This document shows, in pieces, positions 47,412-56,006 of a stretch of DNA of 64,000 bases (within the stretch, counting starts at the first letter, position 1; the number at the start of each line of letters is the position of its first letter). The DNA lies in NCBI GenBank assembly GCA_029262995.1, contig JAJCYH010000012.1, forward strand, positions 160,370 through 224,369. Direction: 5' to 3'. The stretch comes from Saprospiraceae bacterium. Lineage in GTDB: Bacteria; Bacteroidota; Bacteroidia; Chitinophagales; Saprospiraceae. The notes below the pieces were generated by a model. It saw only the letters and a program-made list of their open reading frames with translations. It did no database searches and was not told the DNA's origin. Position numbers and translations under genes: made by a program.

Positions 47412-47642
47412 TTATCCGAAAAGAAATCGGAGGTAATAATTAATAAAAAACATTGCAGTAACAATAAGAGCTACTAACCATACATATACTCTTGCTTTAT
47501 TCTTATTTTTCCCAACTGATACGCATCTTGGGCAGTCACCTTTTGTTTTTCTTACAGTTTTATAAGCATTGTAAAAACTTATTGCAAGCAAAAGGAAAGC
47601 AAGTGCAAAAAAGTATGGTCTCAGATTGTTGAACAACATCAT
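47412..47642 (-). CDS. two-TM membrane protein with a CPRC pair in the loop
   Basis: 76 residues. Helices at about 8-26 and 51-73; the loop between contains GDCPRC, and the tail of the first helix has the basic stretch KTVRKTKG. The Cys pair is in the position expected for passing a soft metal, as in MerT, but the sequence is not clearly MerT. Function inferred only from context in the mercury cluster. Confidence 0.5.
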   Translation of the reverse strand: MMLFNNLRPYFFALAFLLLAISFYNAYKTVRKTKGDCPRCVSVGKNKNKARVYVWLVALIVTAMFFINYYLRFLFG

Positions 47643-47655
47643 AAATAATTATATC

Positions 47656-47745
47656 CTAATTCTCACTGGTGATACTCTTTATTAATTGTACCACGGGATT
47701 ACACACAGTGCATTCAGCTGTAAAAACTTCTACTCTTGTTTTCAT
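47656..47745 (-). pseudogene. 29-residue truncated thioredoxin/glutaredoxin-like peptide
   Basis: ATG at 47745 to TAG at 47656 encodes MKTRVEVFTAECTVCNPVV followed by a helix start and a stop after 29 residues. The opening (strand VEVFTA, then CTVC) is the active-site beginning of small thioredoxin-fold proteins common in Bacteroidota mercury operons, which are about 80 residues long. Here the second half is missing and the two-TM gene starts just downstream, so this is likely a deletion remnant. It could still be translated as a short peptide. Confidence 0.6.
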
Positions 47746-47828
47746 GATGGTATTGGATTAAAAGAATAAATACAACACAAAGATTACTTGGAGGGGGGGA
47801 GGGTATGCAAGTTTTTTTTGAAAAAAGT

Positions 47829-48221
47829 TTAATGTTTTTCACTTTCTCCATTGTGGCGGGCGAGGCGTTCTTCAATTTCCTGTATTTCTTTAAGTATCTG
47901 GGTGAGTTCTCCTAATTTAAAATCTGGGAAATTCTTGCGGATAAACTCAATTTTAGCTTCATTGCCACAATTACCAGGACATGCATTTGTGGCATTCACA
48001 ATTTTTATAGCCAGTGCTTTCCTATAGACATCATCTAACAAAAGATGATGGGCTTTTTGTAAACCTTTATCAACTGCTTTGAATTGAAAAATAATTTGTT
48101 CCGGTTCTTTGCCTTCATCCAGCATTTTAACAATGCCGATAATTTGACCACTTAATGTTTTTAATCTAGTTTTTATATCTAAAATCAAATCGGAAGGTAA
48201 TTTTTGTATTTCTTTTTTCAT
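47829..48221 (-). CDS. CsoR/RcnR-family metal-sensing regulator, variant
   Basis: 130 residues from ATG at 48221, 11 bases after the MerA stop; an alternative GTG lies inside MerA. The core matches the all-helical CsoR/RcnR fold (ILDIKTRLKTLSGQIIGIVKMLDEGKEPEQIIFQFKAV, then LQKAHHLLLDDVYRKAL). The usual first Cys ligand is replaced by Glu (GKEPEQ), and a C-terminal extension contains ACPGNC and a charged coiled coil. It may sense a different metal or use the extension. It sits within a mercury operon. Confidence 0.65.
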   Translation of the reverse strand: MKKEIQKLPSDLILDIKTRLKTLSGQIIGIVKMLDEGKEPEQIIFQFKAVDKGLQKAHHLLLDDVYRKALAIKIVNATNACPGNCGNEAKIEFIRKNFPDFKLGELTQILKEIQEIEERLARHNGESEKH

Positions 48222-48231
48222 ATTAATAATA

Positions 48232-49953
48232 TTAACTCGCACAACAGCTCAATTTTGAAACATCCTTTCCAAAAGTAATGGCAGCCAGTTTGATGCCTTC
48301 TCCTAATGTGAGATAGGGATAAAAACTTTCTGCCAATTCTTTCACAGTAATCCCATATTTGATTGCCATGCTTAATTGCTGAATCAATTCCCCACCTTCA
48401 GGGGCGACTATTCTTGCCCCAATTAATTTATCTGTTTCAGTATTACGAATAAGTTTGATAAAACCCCTAGTATCTTGTGCAGCTAGCGCTCTTGGTACAT
48501 GAGTTAAATCTAATTTACTGACTTCAAAAGGAATCCCTGTTTTTTCTGCTTGTAATTCATCTAATCCTGCTCCTGCAATTTGCGGGTCGGAAAATACCAC
48601 CCACGGCAAGGAATCATAATTTACGGTTTTATTTTTACCTGTAAAAGCATTTACAACTGCACTATTTCCCTCTGCCGCAGCGGTATAAACAAAAGCGGGA
48701 GTATCGGTCACATCTCCTGCTGCAAAAATATTATGGATATTGGTTTCCATCTTATCGTTTACAATAATATGCCCTCTTTCCGTTAACTTTAGGTTGATAT
48801 GCTCTAATCCTAATTTTGAGGTATTTGGTTTTGTTCCCGTAGCAACTACGACGTATCCTTTTTCAATCAGTTGCGTTGTCGAACCATCTGGGCACTTACA
48901 ATGAATGATGGTATCTGATCCTGATTTTTCAAATTTATAAGCTCTGAAATTTGGCAATATTTCTATGCCCTCAGTTTCATATTGTGAGACCAATACATCT
49001 GTAATATCTTTAGTCTGACTTCTTAATGGTCTGTCTGTAAATTCAATGATGCGAACTTTCACACCTAATCTACTATAGGCTTGCGCAATTTCCAAACCAA
49101 TATAACCTGCACCCATTATGGTCAAACTTTCGGATTTTTCCTCCAAATCAAAAAGCGAAACATTGGTGAGGTATCCAACTTCATTCAAGCCTTCAATGGC
49201 AGGAATATTGGTCGTTGCTCCAGTAGCAATCACAAATTTCAATGCTGTATATTTATCTTTACCATCGACGAGAATAGTTTTAGTATCAATAAATTCTGCC
49301 CAGCCTTTTATCATAGTAAGCTGTTTGAAATCACGCACAACGTCCAGATATTTTTGTTGTTGCAGCGAAGCGACCAATGCCTTCTTGTCCTTGATGACTT
49401 GTGCGAAATCAATATCGGCACCTTTAGGTTTGATGCCTTTAAAATTGGAATGTGTAGTGTGATACACCGTCTCTGCAGCTCTAATCAGATTTTTAGAAGG
49501 GACACAGCCTACATTAACACATGTTCCGCCAAAGTCTAAACCTCCATTGATCATAAGAGTTGTCAATCCTAAACTTTCTGCCTTGATGGCTGCGGAAAAT
49601 GCCGCTGATCCACCACCAATAATGATGAGGTCGTATTGTCCTTTACCTGCTCTTTCAATAGGATTGGTTTGACCAATAACAGCTTTTACTTTGAAATTCC
49701 CTTTATTAATGAGGCTGGTTATATCATCAGGAGCAAGCTCTTCAGAATCATAAGTAAAAGAGCCTTTGCCTTTAGAATAATTGACGGATTTACTAACTAT
49801 TCCCTTTTTTCCATCAAAGCGTTTTTCAATGGAAGTAGCGCAATGGTCACAAGTCATTCCTTCTATTTCAAATTCGATAGTTTCTTGATTTTCAATATCG
49901 GAACCATCCTGCTTTCCTTTGGTAGAAAGAGTTTTTTTGATTTTATCAAACAT
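48232..49953 (-). CDS. merA: mercuric reductase with N-terminal HMA domain
   Basis: 573 residues. The N-terminal HMA domain has GMTCDHCATSIEKRF; the flavoprotein disulfide reductase core follows with GGGSAAFSAAIKA (FAD binding), GGTCVNVGCVPSKNLI (redox Cys pair, about 145) and an NAD(P)H-binding GAGYIGLEIAQAY. The C-terminus carries the Cys pair of MerA, KLSCCAS. It reduces Hg(II) to volatile Hg(0) in the cytoplasm. It follows MerTP by 20 bases and is the second gene of the mercury operon. Confidence 0.95.
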   Translation of the reverse strand: MFDKIKKTLSTKGKQDGSDIENQETIEFEIEGMTCDHCATSIEKRFDGKKGIVSKSVNYSKGKGSFTYDSEELAPDDITSLINKGNFKVKAVIGQTNPIERAGKGQYDLIIIGGGSAAFSAAIKAESLGLTTLMINGGLDFGGTCVNVGCVPSKNLIRAAETVYHTTHSNFKGIKPKGADIDFAQVIKDKKALVASLQQQKYLDVVRDFKQLTMIKGWAEFIDTKTILVDGKDKYTALKFVIATGATTNIPAIEGLNEVGYLTNVSLFDLEEKSESLTIMGAGYIGLEIAQAYSRLGVKVRIIEFTDRPLRSQTKDITDVLVSQYETEGIEILPNFRAYKFEKSGSDTIIHCKCPDGSTTQLIEKGYVVVATGTKPNTSKLGLEHINLKLTERGHIIVNDKMETNIHNIFAAGDVTDTPAFVYTAAAEGNSAVVNAFTGKNKTVNYDSLPWVVFSDPQIAGAGLDELQAEKTGIPFEVSKLDLTHVPRALAAQDTRGFIKLIRNTETDKLIGARIVAPEGGELIQQLSMAIKYGITVKELAESFYPYLTLGEGIKLAAITFGKDVSKLSCCAS

Positions 49954-49973
49954 GATTTAATTATTTTGTAATA

Positions 49974-50597
49974 TTATTGACGGTTAGCTAATTGAGTTTT
50001 GGTCACCTTATAACCTGTAGCATCAATTGCATTTTTAACATCCTCCAAAGAAGTTTTGGACTTATCAAATTTTACTTCTGCTGTTCCTTTTTCAAATGAA
50101 GCTTCCACTTTTACAACACCGTCCAATTCATTAACCGCATATTTAACATGTTCCTCACAACTCGTACAAGTCATACCCGAAATATCAAAATCTACCGTCT
50201 CCACATTGGCTTCACTTACCATGATAACATGTTTACTATTATCCGGATAAAAGACTTTTGAATAATAGGGAAATGCCAACATCAGTCCTGCAAAAACAGT
50301 AACGATGCCTAGGAATTTTTTGGTTTGCATAAAAGGTGCTTTGCCATCTTCATCACAATCACAAGCAATTTCTTCCGCCGTTCTCGGTTTCGCTTTTTGA
50401 TACCAGGCAAATCCCAAAACCGCTACGGTCAGTGCAATTAAATAGGGTCGAAAGGGTTCTAACCAAGAAAATGTTGAGGCTAACCCCGATGTGCCCGCAA
50501 GTAATGCTAACACAGGCGTTATGCAACAAAGTGAAGCAGCCACAGCCGCTAATACCCCTGCTCCTGCCAACTTACTTTCAGATTTTTTATTATTCAT
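49974..50597 (-). CDS. merT: MerTP fusion: mercuric transport and HMA domain protein
   Basis: 207 residues. Membrane helices (about 10-30, 44-66, 92-110) with the MerT-type Cys pair ASLCCITPVLALLAG in the first; then a cytoplasmic/periplasmic loop with CDCDED and a C-terminal HMA domain with GMTCTSCEEHVKYAV. It moves Hg(II) through the inner membrane to MerA. MerT and MerP are usually separate genes; here they are fused. First gene of the operon, with an operator-like sequence upstream. Confidence 0.9.
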   Translation of the reverse strand: MNNKKSESKLAGAGVLAAVAASLCCITPVLALLAGTSGLASTFSWLEPFRPYLIALTVAVLGFAWYQKAKPRTAEEIACDCDEDGKAPFMQTKKFLGIVTVFAGLMLAFPYYSKVFYPDNSKHVIMVSEANVETVDFDISGMTCTSCEEHVKYAVNELDGVVKVEASFEKGTAEVKFDKSKTSLEDVKNAIDATGYKVTKTQLANRQ

Positions 50598-50643
50598 TGT
50601 TAATTGTTTTAAGTGTAAAACTATTCTGTTAAGCTTATCTTAA

Positions 50644-50665
50644 TATTTAAGCAAATAATGAAATA
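50644..50665. promoter_or_regulatory. degenerate ArsR-type operator before merTP
   Basis: TATTTAAGCA followed by two bases and TAATGAAATA. The first half is identical to the left half of the perfect palindrome before the ArsR gene (51089-51110) and the second matches its right half at seven of ten positions. It lies about 50 bases before the merTP start, as expected for a second binding site. Confidence 0.5.
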
Positions 50666-50686
50666 ATAGGCAAAAAAAATATTAAA

Positions 50687-51064
50687 CTAAATAACTTCTG
50701 CTATTGGTAGTCTATTAAATATAGTTGCCATTATGGGTTGATATTCCGGGTTTATGAGATAAAATATGGTGACACCTTCCCTTTCAGTTAGTACTAATTT
50801 GGCATCTTTTAATTTTCTCAAATGTTGGGAAACTGCGGGAATTTTCATTTCCAAGACTTCCCCTAAATCACAAACGCAAAGCCTTTGGCCTTCTTGTAAC
50901 AGAATAAGAATCTTCATTCTAACACTATTACCTGCAAGCTGTAATATTTGAGCATAGTCTTGAATGAAAACATCCACTTCTTCAAGACGTTCTTTACATC
51001 TAATAATTTGACTTTCGTTTCTATCAATTCTGATACAGACATTTTGATCGTAATTCTTTTTCAT
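50687..51064 (-). CDS. ArsR/SmtB-family repressor of the mercury operon
   Basis: 125 residues with winged HTH (NSVRMKILILLQEG, then LGEVLEMKIPAVSQHLRKLKDAKLVL, the recognition helix, and the wing EREGVTIFYL). The metal site has Cys63 and Cys65 in LCVCDLG, like the alpha3N site of mercury, cadmium or lead sensors; Cys10 and Cys23 near the N-terminus are extra candidates. It probably releases the operon when Hg(II) binds. The perfect palindrome at 51089-51110 is upstream of its start. Confidence 0.88.
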   Translation of the reverse strand: MKKNYDQNVCIRIDRNESQIIRCKERLEEVDVFIQDYAQILQLAGNSVRMKILILLQEGQRLCVCDLGEVLEMKIPAVSQHLRKLKDAKLVLTEREGVTIFYLINPEYQPIMATIFNRLPIAEVI

Positions 51065-51088
51065 ACAGCTAAGGTAAAACTATTATAG

Positions 51089-51110
51089 TATTTAAGCAAG
51101 TGCTTAAATA
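51089..51110. promoter_or_regulatory. perfect ArsR-type operator palindrome
   Basis: TATTTAAGCA and TGCTTAAATA, separated by two bases, form a perfect 10+2+10 inverted repeat 25 bases upstream of the ArsR-type start. This is the form of ArsR/SmtB operators and suggests autoregulation. A degenerate copy precedes merTP. Confidence 0.75.
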
Positions 51111-51145
51111 ATAATTAACATATTGAAAAGGTAAAGGAGAAATTG

Positions 51146-51190
51146 TTAGTATTTGGTATTTGAAAGAATTTCTTGGTCATAAGAGCGTAA
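51146..51190 (+). pseudogene. tyrosine recombinase (integrase) C-terminal scrap
   Basis: One plus-strand frame reads SIWYLKEFLGHKSVT and then stops at TAA (51188-51190). LKEFLGHKSV matches the conserved (I/L)-(Q/K)-x-x-LGH-x-S motif near the active His of phage-type integrases. Only about 15 codons remain. It sits at the left border of the defence genes. A short match, so confidence is limited. Confidence 0.4.
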
Positions 51191-51397
51191 CATAAAGCCA
51201 CTATCGGAGCAATTTATCAAGATGTCCTTGCCTTTGTTAAGGAAAAAAATGGAATTGATTATTTAGTTGTTTATCAGAATGAAGAAACTGGTCAAAAGTT
51301 ATTCTTTATTGACCAGCTAAATGAAAGTGAAGTTTCTTCTAAACGTTATGAAGAAAACCACAATTATGCTACTCTGCTCTTAGCAGAAGAGTATTGA
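51191..51397 (+). pseudogene. truncated reading frame, hypothetical small protein without a start
   Basis: A frame open from the preceding stop to TGA at 51397 encodes IYQDVLAFVKEKNGIDYLVV, YQNEETGQKLFFIDQLNE and ends LLLAEEY. The composition is protein-like and well formed, but there is no start codon before the conserved part, so it seems to be the 3' end of a gene cut at its 5' side. I do not recognise the family. Nothing else of note lies between here and the Argonaute gene. Confidence 0.45.
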
Positions 51398-51763
51398 AAA
51401 AGACGCAATCACATGTGTATGGGTTAGATTTTCGTTAGTCGATCCTTTGAAAATGTCCCTTGTTGATTCTGACGATACTTGGTCAACTAAATTTGAAAGA
51501 GATCACCGTACAGATGACTTGGCGGTACGTCATCAAAACACTTCCAGTCAGCTGTGGAGTGTTTTTTACCAATTGCTTTTAGTAGTTTTTGATCAATTTG
51601 TCATTTACAACAGACGATTTATGCCATATTGGCTTGAATCCTATACTGGTATAAATGTTGAACTATTATATAATGTATTCCTATATATATAATTCCTTCT
51701 AAGGAGTCTGGGATTATTTGTTTAGGTGTAAATTCTATTATTTCTGCGAAATCTCTTTGATAA

Positions 51764-54049
51764 ATGAGGACAAATTTTTTTCCTATTCAATTTCAATTTT
51801 CGGAATATCAAGTTTCCAGGGTTGAATATACTGAGGAGCTTCTTGGGGAGCTTCGAGAAAAGCATAACAAAAGTCATTCATTTTTTAGACATGACGAATT
51901 CATCTACATTTCTAACAAATCAGGTATTGATCTTGGTATTGGGAAAACAATTACATTGTCGTTAGAAAATGAAAAAGTTACATCTTCTCTTATAAAGCAC
52001 ATATTTTTCAAAACATTTTTAGAAAATTATCCAAAGAGTAAATTGAATGGCTTTTATCCATTTCGTCTACCCTCTGGCAAGAATGAAACGGATCTAATGA
52101 GATCACTTTTACCTGAACAACTTAAAGGGAAGCTTGTCTATTCACCTCAGATTGAATGTCAAATAAGAAGATGCTATATTAATGACACGTTACAATATGG
52201 CTTTTTAGTGAATCTATTTAGGACCTATAAATTTAATATTACTCTCCAAGACTTAGAATGGGAAGGTTATGATATTTTAAATAAGGAAGTTGTGCATGCA
52301 CAACCTATAAAGGGATTGACGGAAATATTGCTACCAGATGAAACATTTATAGGAATTCTACAGTCAGTAAAAGAAGATATCGGAGTTGTCTTAACCAATG
52401 AAGGAGAAAAAGAATTTCCACTCTCTCAGTTATTTTTACGAAAGACCCACTCAAACATAAAGGACTATTTATCATTTGCTCTTAAGGATGAAGGAAAGGC
52501 TCAATTGATTTTAGACAAATTAAAAGTAACAAGGAGTCAAGTGCAAAAACCAGAAAAGAAATTGTCTGCAATAAAATATGCTGCGGATATACTATTTACT
52601 TACCAAAAACAGAATATATCGTACGCAAATAAGGATGGTTTTTGCTTTACTGTAGATATGGAGCATAATAATTCATATTCTTCATTTGATTTGACTGAAG
52701 CAACCTATGTTTTTGACCCTGCAGTTACTAAAACAGATTCTTGGAACGACAGAGGGCTCAGAAACTATGGACCTTATGATAAAAGTTACTTTGATGTCAA
52801 AACTCCTAAAATAATCGCAATCTGTCATAAAAAAAATAGGGGTTCAATGTCTTCTTTCTTAGGCGCTTTTATAGGAGGAATACCTGAGTCTAAATATTTT
52901 AAAAAAGGCTTAAAGTCCAAGTACGAATTAAATAATGTTGATATAGAGATAATAGAGATCAACGATTTTACCATAGATGAAGTTAAAGTTGCTGTGAGTA
53001 GTTTGTCAGAATCTCCCAACTTAGTGTTATTAGAAATACCAGTCTCTTTTAAAGCGGAAAGGGCAGTTCAAAAAAGTTTGTATTTTCAGGCTAAAGCACA
53101 TATCCTTAGCCTTCAGATTCCAGTTCAAGTTGTAACGGTAGAAAATATTAAAACCTTTGATGAATACAAACTAAATGCAATAGCATTGCAGTGTTATGCA
53201 AAAATAGGCGGAGTGCCCTGGTCAATAGTCACTAGTCAATCAATAGATCATGAGATTGTTGTTGGTATCGGCCATTCTAGTTTCAGAAACAATTCTTTCA
53301 AGGGAAATGACCAAACTAGAATTGTAGGTATTAGTACTTTTTTCTCAGGGGATGGTCAATACCTAATGAGTGGTGATATTAAGGATGTTACATATGAAGA
53401 ATACTTTGAGGCTCTTTTGAAAAGCCTTCGAGAGTCATTAATTTCATTATCTAGATCTTATGCATGGAAAGAGAATTCTACTGTAAGACTAATATTTCAT
53501 ATTTTTAAGCCGCTTAAAAACTTAGAGTTTGAGGTTATTACAGAACTTATAAAAGAATTCAAACAGTATCAGATACAGTTTGCATTTGTAACAATAAGTG
53601 AAAGGCACCCTCATCTTATGTATGATCTTAAGCAATTAGGTTTGTCCAATAGATATAATAATAAAGTAAAAGGAAAATATGTCCCATTTCGTGGAAAGAA
53701 TATCGTTCTCAATGATTCTTCATGTCTAATTCAAATGCTGGGTGCTAAAGAAATAAAGACCGATTTTCATGGAGCGAGCGTACCACTATTAGTTAAGATA
53801 TTAAAACCTTCAAATTTCAAAGTAGATGATGAGCTTGCGAAATACCTTTTCCACGACTTAAATTATATTGCCCAACAAGTCTATAGATTTTCAAGTTTAT
53901 CTTGGAGAGGTTTCTTTCCTAATCAAAAACCAGCTACAATGTTATATTCTAGTTTGATATCAGGATTGCTTGGAAACCTTAGAAAGATTGAAGGCTGGAA
54001 TTCAACCGTAATCAATTTACATCTAAAACGTAAGAAATGGTTTCTATAG
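51764..54049 (+). CDS. long prokaryotic Argonaute, predicted catalytically inactive
   Basis: 761 residues. The C-terminal half is a MID-PIWI module: QIPVQVVTVENIKTFDEYK, AKIGGVPWSIV (about 478), then the PIWI core and the conserved terminal stretch KPATMLYSSLISGLLG. Of the slicer DEDX tetrad, the first Asp is Gly (IVVGIGHSSF, about 501) and the second, normally in an IxRDG context, is absent (LIFHIFKPLKN, about 576). So it should bind guide and target without cutting, like the 'long-B' class that recruits effectors. The N-terminal half (N, L1 and possibly reduced PAZ) is divergent. It overlaps the next gene by 13 bases, which strongly implies a functional partnership. Confidence 0.88.
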   Translation: MRTNFFPIQFQFSEYQVSRVEYTEELLGELREKHNKSHSFFRHDEFIYISNKSGIDLGIGKTITLSLENEKVTSSLIKHIFFKTFLENYPKSKLNGFYPFRLPSGKNETDLMRSLLPEQLKGKLVYSPQIECQIRRCYINDTLQYGFLVNLFRTYKFNITLQDLEWEGYDILNKEVVHAQPIKGLTEILLPDETFIGILQSVKEDIGVVLTNEGEKEFPLSQLFLRKTHSNIKDYLSFALKDEGKAQLILDKLKVTRSQVQKPEKKLSAIKYAADILFTYQKQNISYANKDGFCFTVDMEHNNSYSSFDLTEATYVFDPAVTKTDSWNDRGLRNYGPYDKSYFDVKTPKIIAICHKKNRGSMSSFLGAFIGGIPESKYFKKGLKSKYELNNVDIEIIEINDFTIDEVKVAVSSLSESPNLVLLEIPVSFKAERAVQKSLYFQAKAHILSLQIPVQVVTVENIKTFDEYKLNAIALQCYAKIGGVPWSIVTSQSIDHEIVVGIGHSSFRNNSFKGNDQTRIVGISTFFSGDGQYLMSGDIKDVTYEEYFEALLKSLRESLISLSRSYAWKENSTVRLIFHIFKPLKNLEFEVITELIKEFKQYQIQFAFVTISERHPHLMYDLKQLGLSNRYNNKVKGKYVPFRGKNIVLNDSSCLIQMLGAKEIKTDFHGASVPLLVKILKPSNFKVDDELAKYLFHDLNYIAQQVYRFSSLSWRGFFPNQKPATMLYSSLISGLLGNLRKIEGWNSTVINLHLKRKKWFL

Positions 54050-54897
54050 TTGAGCGATCAAGTTACCTTACCGAATTAAGAAAGAATTCAAAGGTGGATT
54101 GTCTATTTAATTTTCTTTTTGCTAACTCACCAAACGAGTATAGTAATGATAACTTTAGTCAAATTATTAAATGTCTAGAACAAAATGATAAGGTAAAATT
54201 TAATCAAATCTATAAAGAGTTAAACTCAAGAGAACCTTCAAATCATTTACCTTATGTTCATGACGATTTTCTTCTATTTAGTTTGATTCTAGGCGGCAAG
54301 AAATTCGGTATAGATCTGAGTTGGGTTAAAAGAACCTTATCAGTTAGGTCAACTACTGACGTCGAGGGAAATCTAATTACAATTTCTTTAAAAAATATTA
54401 TTGACAATAATTATAAAAGCCAGGATAATAATTTTGGTATAATACTAAGTTTTGAAGCTATATTGAATCAGAAATATATTTCATGGCAGGAAAGAAAATT
54501 ATTCTATCAAGAAATAATAAGAAAGAAACTTCCATTCTATTCTTCTGAATTATTGAATTTATTAGCGTTGAAGGCATATGATATTGTAATCTTAGAAGGT
54601 GATGAGTCTAGGGAAAGTAAATATAATATGCTGTCCTCTTTTGAGACATCTTTTCTAAACAGAGTAGATTTTCTAAGTAAAGCTTTGCATTGGATATTGA
54701 ATTCTTTACTTATTAGCGTTTTATTATATTTCTATGTAACCAAACCTTCATTCAATTCACTATTAAGAGACAATTCCGTTGTTGTCAGTATATTAGGTCT
54801 TGGAGGTATTGTGGCTCAAGTAATTTTTAATAATAAGGTTTCAAATGGGTTTAGATATTTCCTTTTTTGGATTTGGGGTTATAATTATAAAAATTAG
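54037..54897 (+). CDS. two-TM membrane protein coupled to the Argonaute, candidate effector
   Basis: 286 residues. A helical soluble N-terminal part (about 1-210) is followed by two transmembrane helices (about 217-234 and 247-264) and a short aromatic tail (YFLFWIWGYNY). No enzymatic motif is visible. It starts inside the last codons of the Argonaute gene. In inactive long Argonaute systems, membrane proteins act as toxic effectors; that role is inferred. The family of this protein is not known to me. Confidence 0.65.
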   Translation: MVSIVERSSYLTELRKNSKVDCLFNFLFANSPNEYSNDNFSQIIKCLEQNDKVKFNQIYKELNSREPSNHLPYVHDDFLLFSLILGGKKFGIDLSWVKRTLSVRSTTDVEGNLITISLKNIIDNNYKSQDNNFGIILSFEAILNQKYISWQERKLFYQEIIRKKLPFYSSELLNLLALKAYDIVILEGDESRESKYNMLSSFETSFLNRVDFLSKALHWILNSLLISVLLYFYVTKPSFNSLLRDNSVVVSILGLGGIVAQVIFNNKVSNGFRYFLFWIWGYNYKN

Positions 54898-54938
54898 GTC
54901 TACTATATACTTATTATGTTCAATTAGAAGGAAAGAAA

Positions 54939-55955
54939 ATGGATTGGAAAGAATACCAAATTAAAGTGTCTTCTATTTTTGAATCTATAGGTGCAACTTC
55001 AACTATAGAAAAAAAGGTAGAAGGAGCAAGGGGATTGCATGAAATTGATGTATTTGTTGAGCTGGAGAAGTATGGAATTCAAATGACTTGGATTTGTGAA
55101 TGTAAATATTGGAATTCTGCAATACCTAAGGAAAAAGTTCTTGCACTATATGGAATATCCAAAGATGTCGGTGCTGACAAAGCTTTCCTTTTTTCGGAAA
55201 GCGGCTTTCAATCTGGTGCGATTCAAGCTACAACAAAAACGAATATAGTTCTTTCCAACATTGATGAAATTAGTTCTATAATTGAAAATGACTTAAAGGA
55301 AACTCAACTTATTTTTTATTTAAAGGATTTCACAAGAATTAAGTCTTCGATTAAAACATCCTGGATAGATGACACTCTAAATTTTAGCCCGTTACCAAAT
55401 ATTGCAATTGATGAGTACATACTTTATGATGGCACCTTAATGTATCTTTCTCTGAATATACAAAAAGTAATTAGTGGAAATCTACCAGTAATTCTGAATG
55501 GAATAAAATCAGAAAACCAAAAATGTGAGACAATTGATGAAGTCTTGTTAGCGCTTTCAAAGATTCATTCTAACACAAGAAATATTGAACTCGAATTAAT
55601 TGAGTCGATTAGAAAGGAAAAAGAGAAACTTAAAATGCTCAGAGATGAATTTTGCAAAGAATCTAAATCGTTAATAGAAAGCGTTAGTATTCAGATTGAA
55701 GGAAAAGCAGAAGATTTTGAAGCTCAAACATTTGAAACGCTGGGACACCTAGAATCAGTAGGAAATCTTGCTGATAAACTTAAACAACTATCTAGGGGTA
55801 CAATGAAAATACAATTTTCCAAGTCTATGAATTCTATGACCAAAAATATTTACCCGCATATGACAGAAAATAATACGAACGATATTGCTTGGAAGTTGAA
55901 AATTACCGATACAATAAATGAGTTGAGTAAATTGGAAACAATAACTGAATTTTAA
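54939..55955 (+). CDS. Mrr-like PD-(D/E)XK nuclease with coiled-coil tail
   Basis: 338 residues. The N-terminal domain (about 1-120) has the Mrr/restriction endonuclease order GLHEIDVFVE (Asp37) and WICECKYWN (Glu54 and Lys56), followed by KEKVLALYGISKDVGADKAFLF. The D-x16-E-x-K spacing is intact, so it should cut DNA. The remainder is long and helical, with likely coiled coil (KEKEKLKMLRDEFCKES), which may mediate assembly. It begins 41 bases after the membrane protein, with an AGAAGGA ribosome site. Third gene of the Argonaute operon. Confidence 0.85.
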   Translation: MDWKEYQIKVSSIFESIGATSTIEKKVEGARGLHEIDVFVELEKYGIQMTWICECKYWNSAIPKEKVLALYGISKDVGADKAFLFSESGFQSGAIQATTKTNIVLSNIDEISSIIENDLKETQLIFYLKDFTRIKSSIKTSWIDDTLNFSPLPNIAIDEYILYDGTLMYLSLNIQKVISGNLPVILNGIKSENQKCETIDEVLLALSKIHSNTRNIELELIESIRKEKEKLKMLRDEFCKESKSLIESVSIQIEGKAEDFEAQTFETLGHLESVGNLADKLKQLSRGTMKIQFSKSMNSMTKNIYPHMTENNTNDIAWKLKITDTINELSKLETITEF

Positions 55956-56006
55956 ATTTAGCCAATGGAACCAATTATACATACTGCAAATCAAATGGCC
56001 AATTTG

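Noticed and set aside
51447..51692. 81-codon plus-strand frame before the Argonaute gene
   Set aside because: Composition and motif content not protein-like; no ribosome site; region shows debris of other genes.
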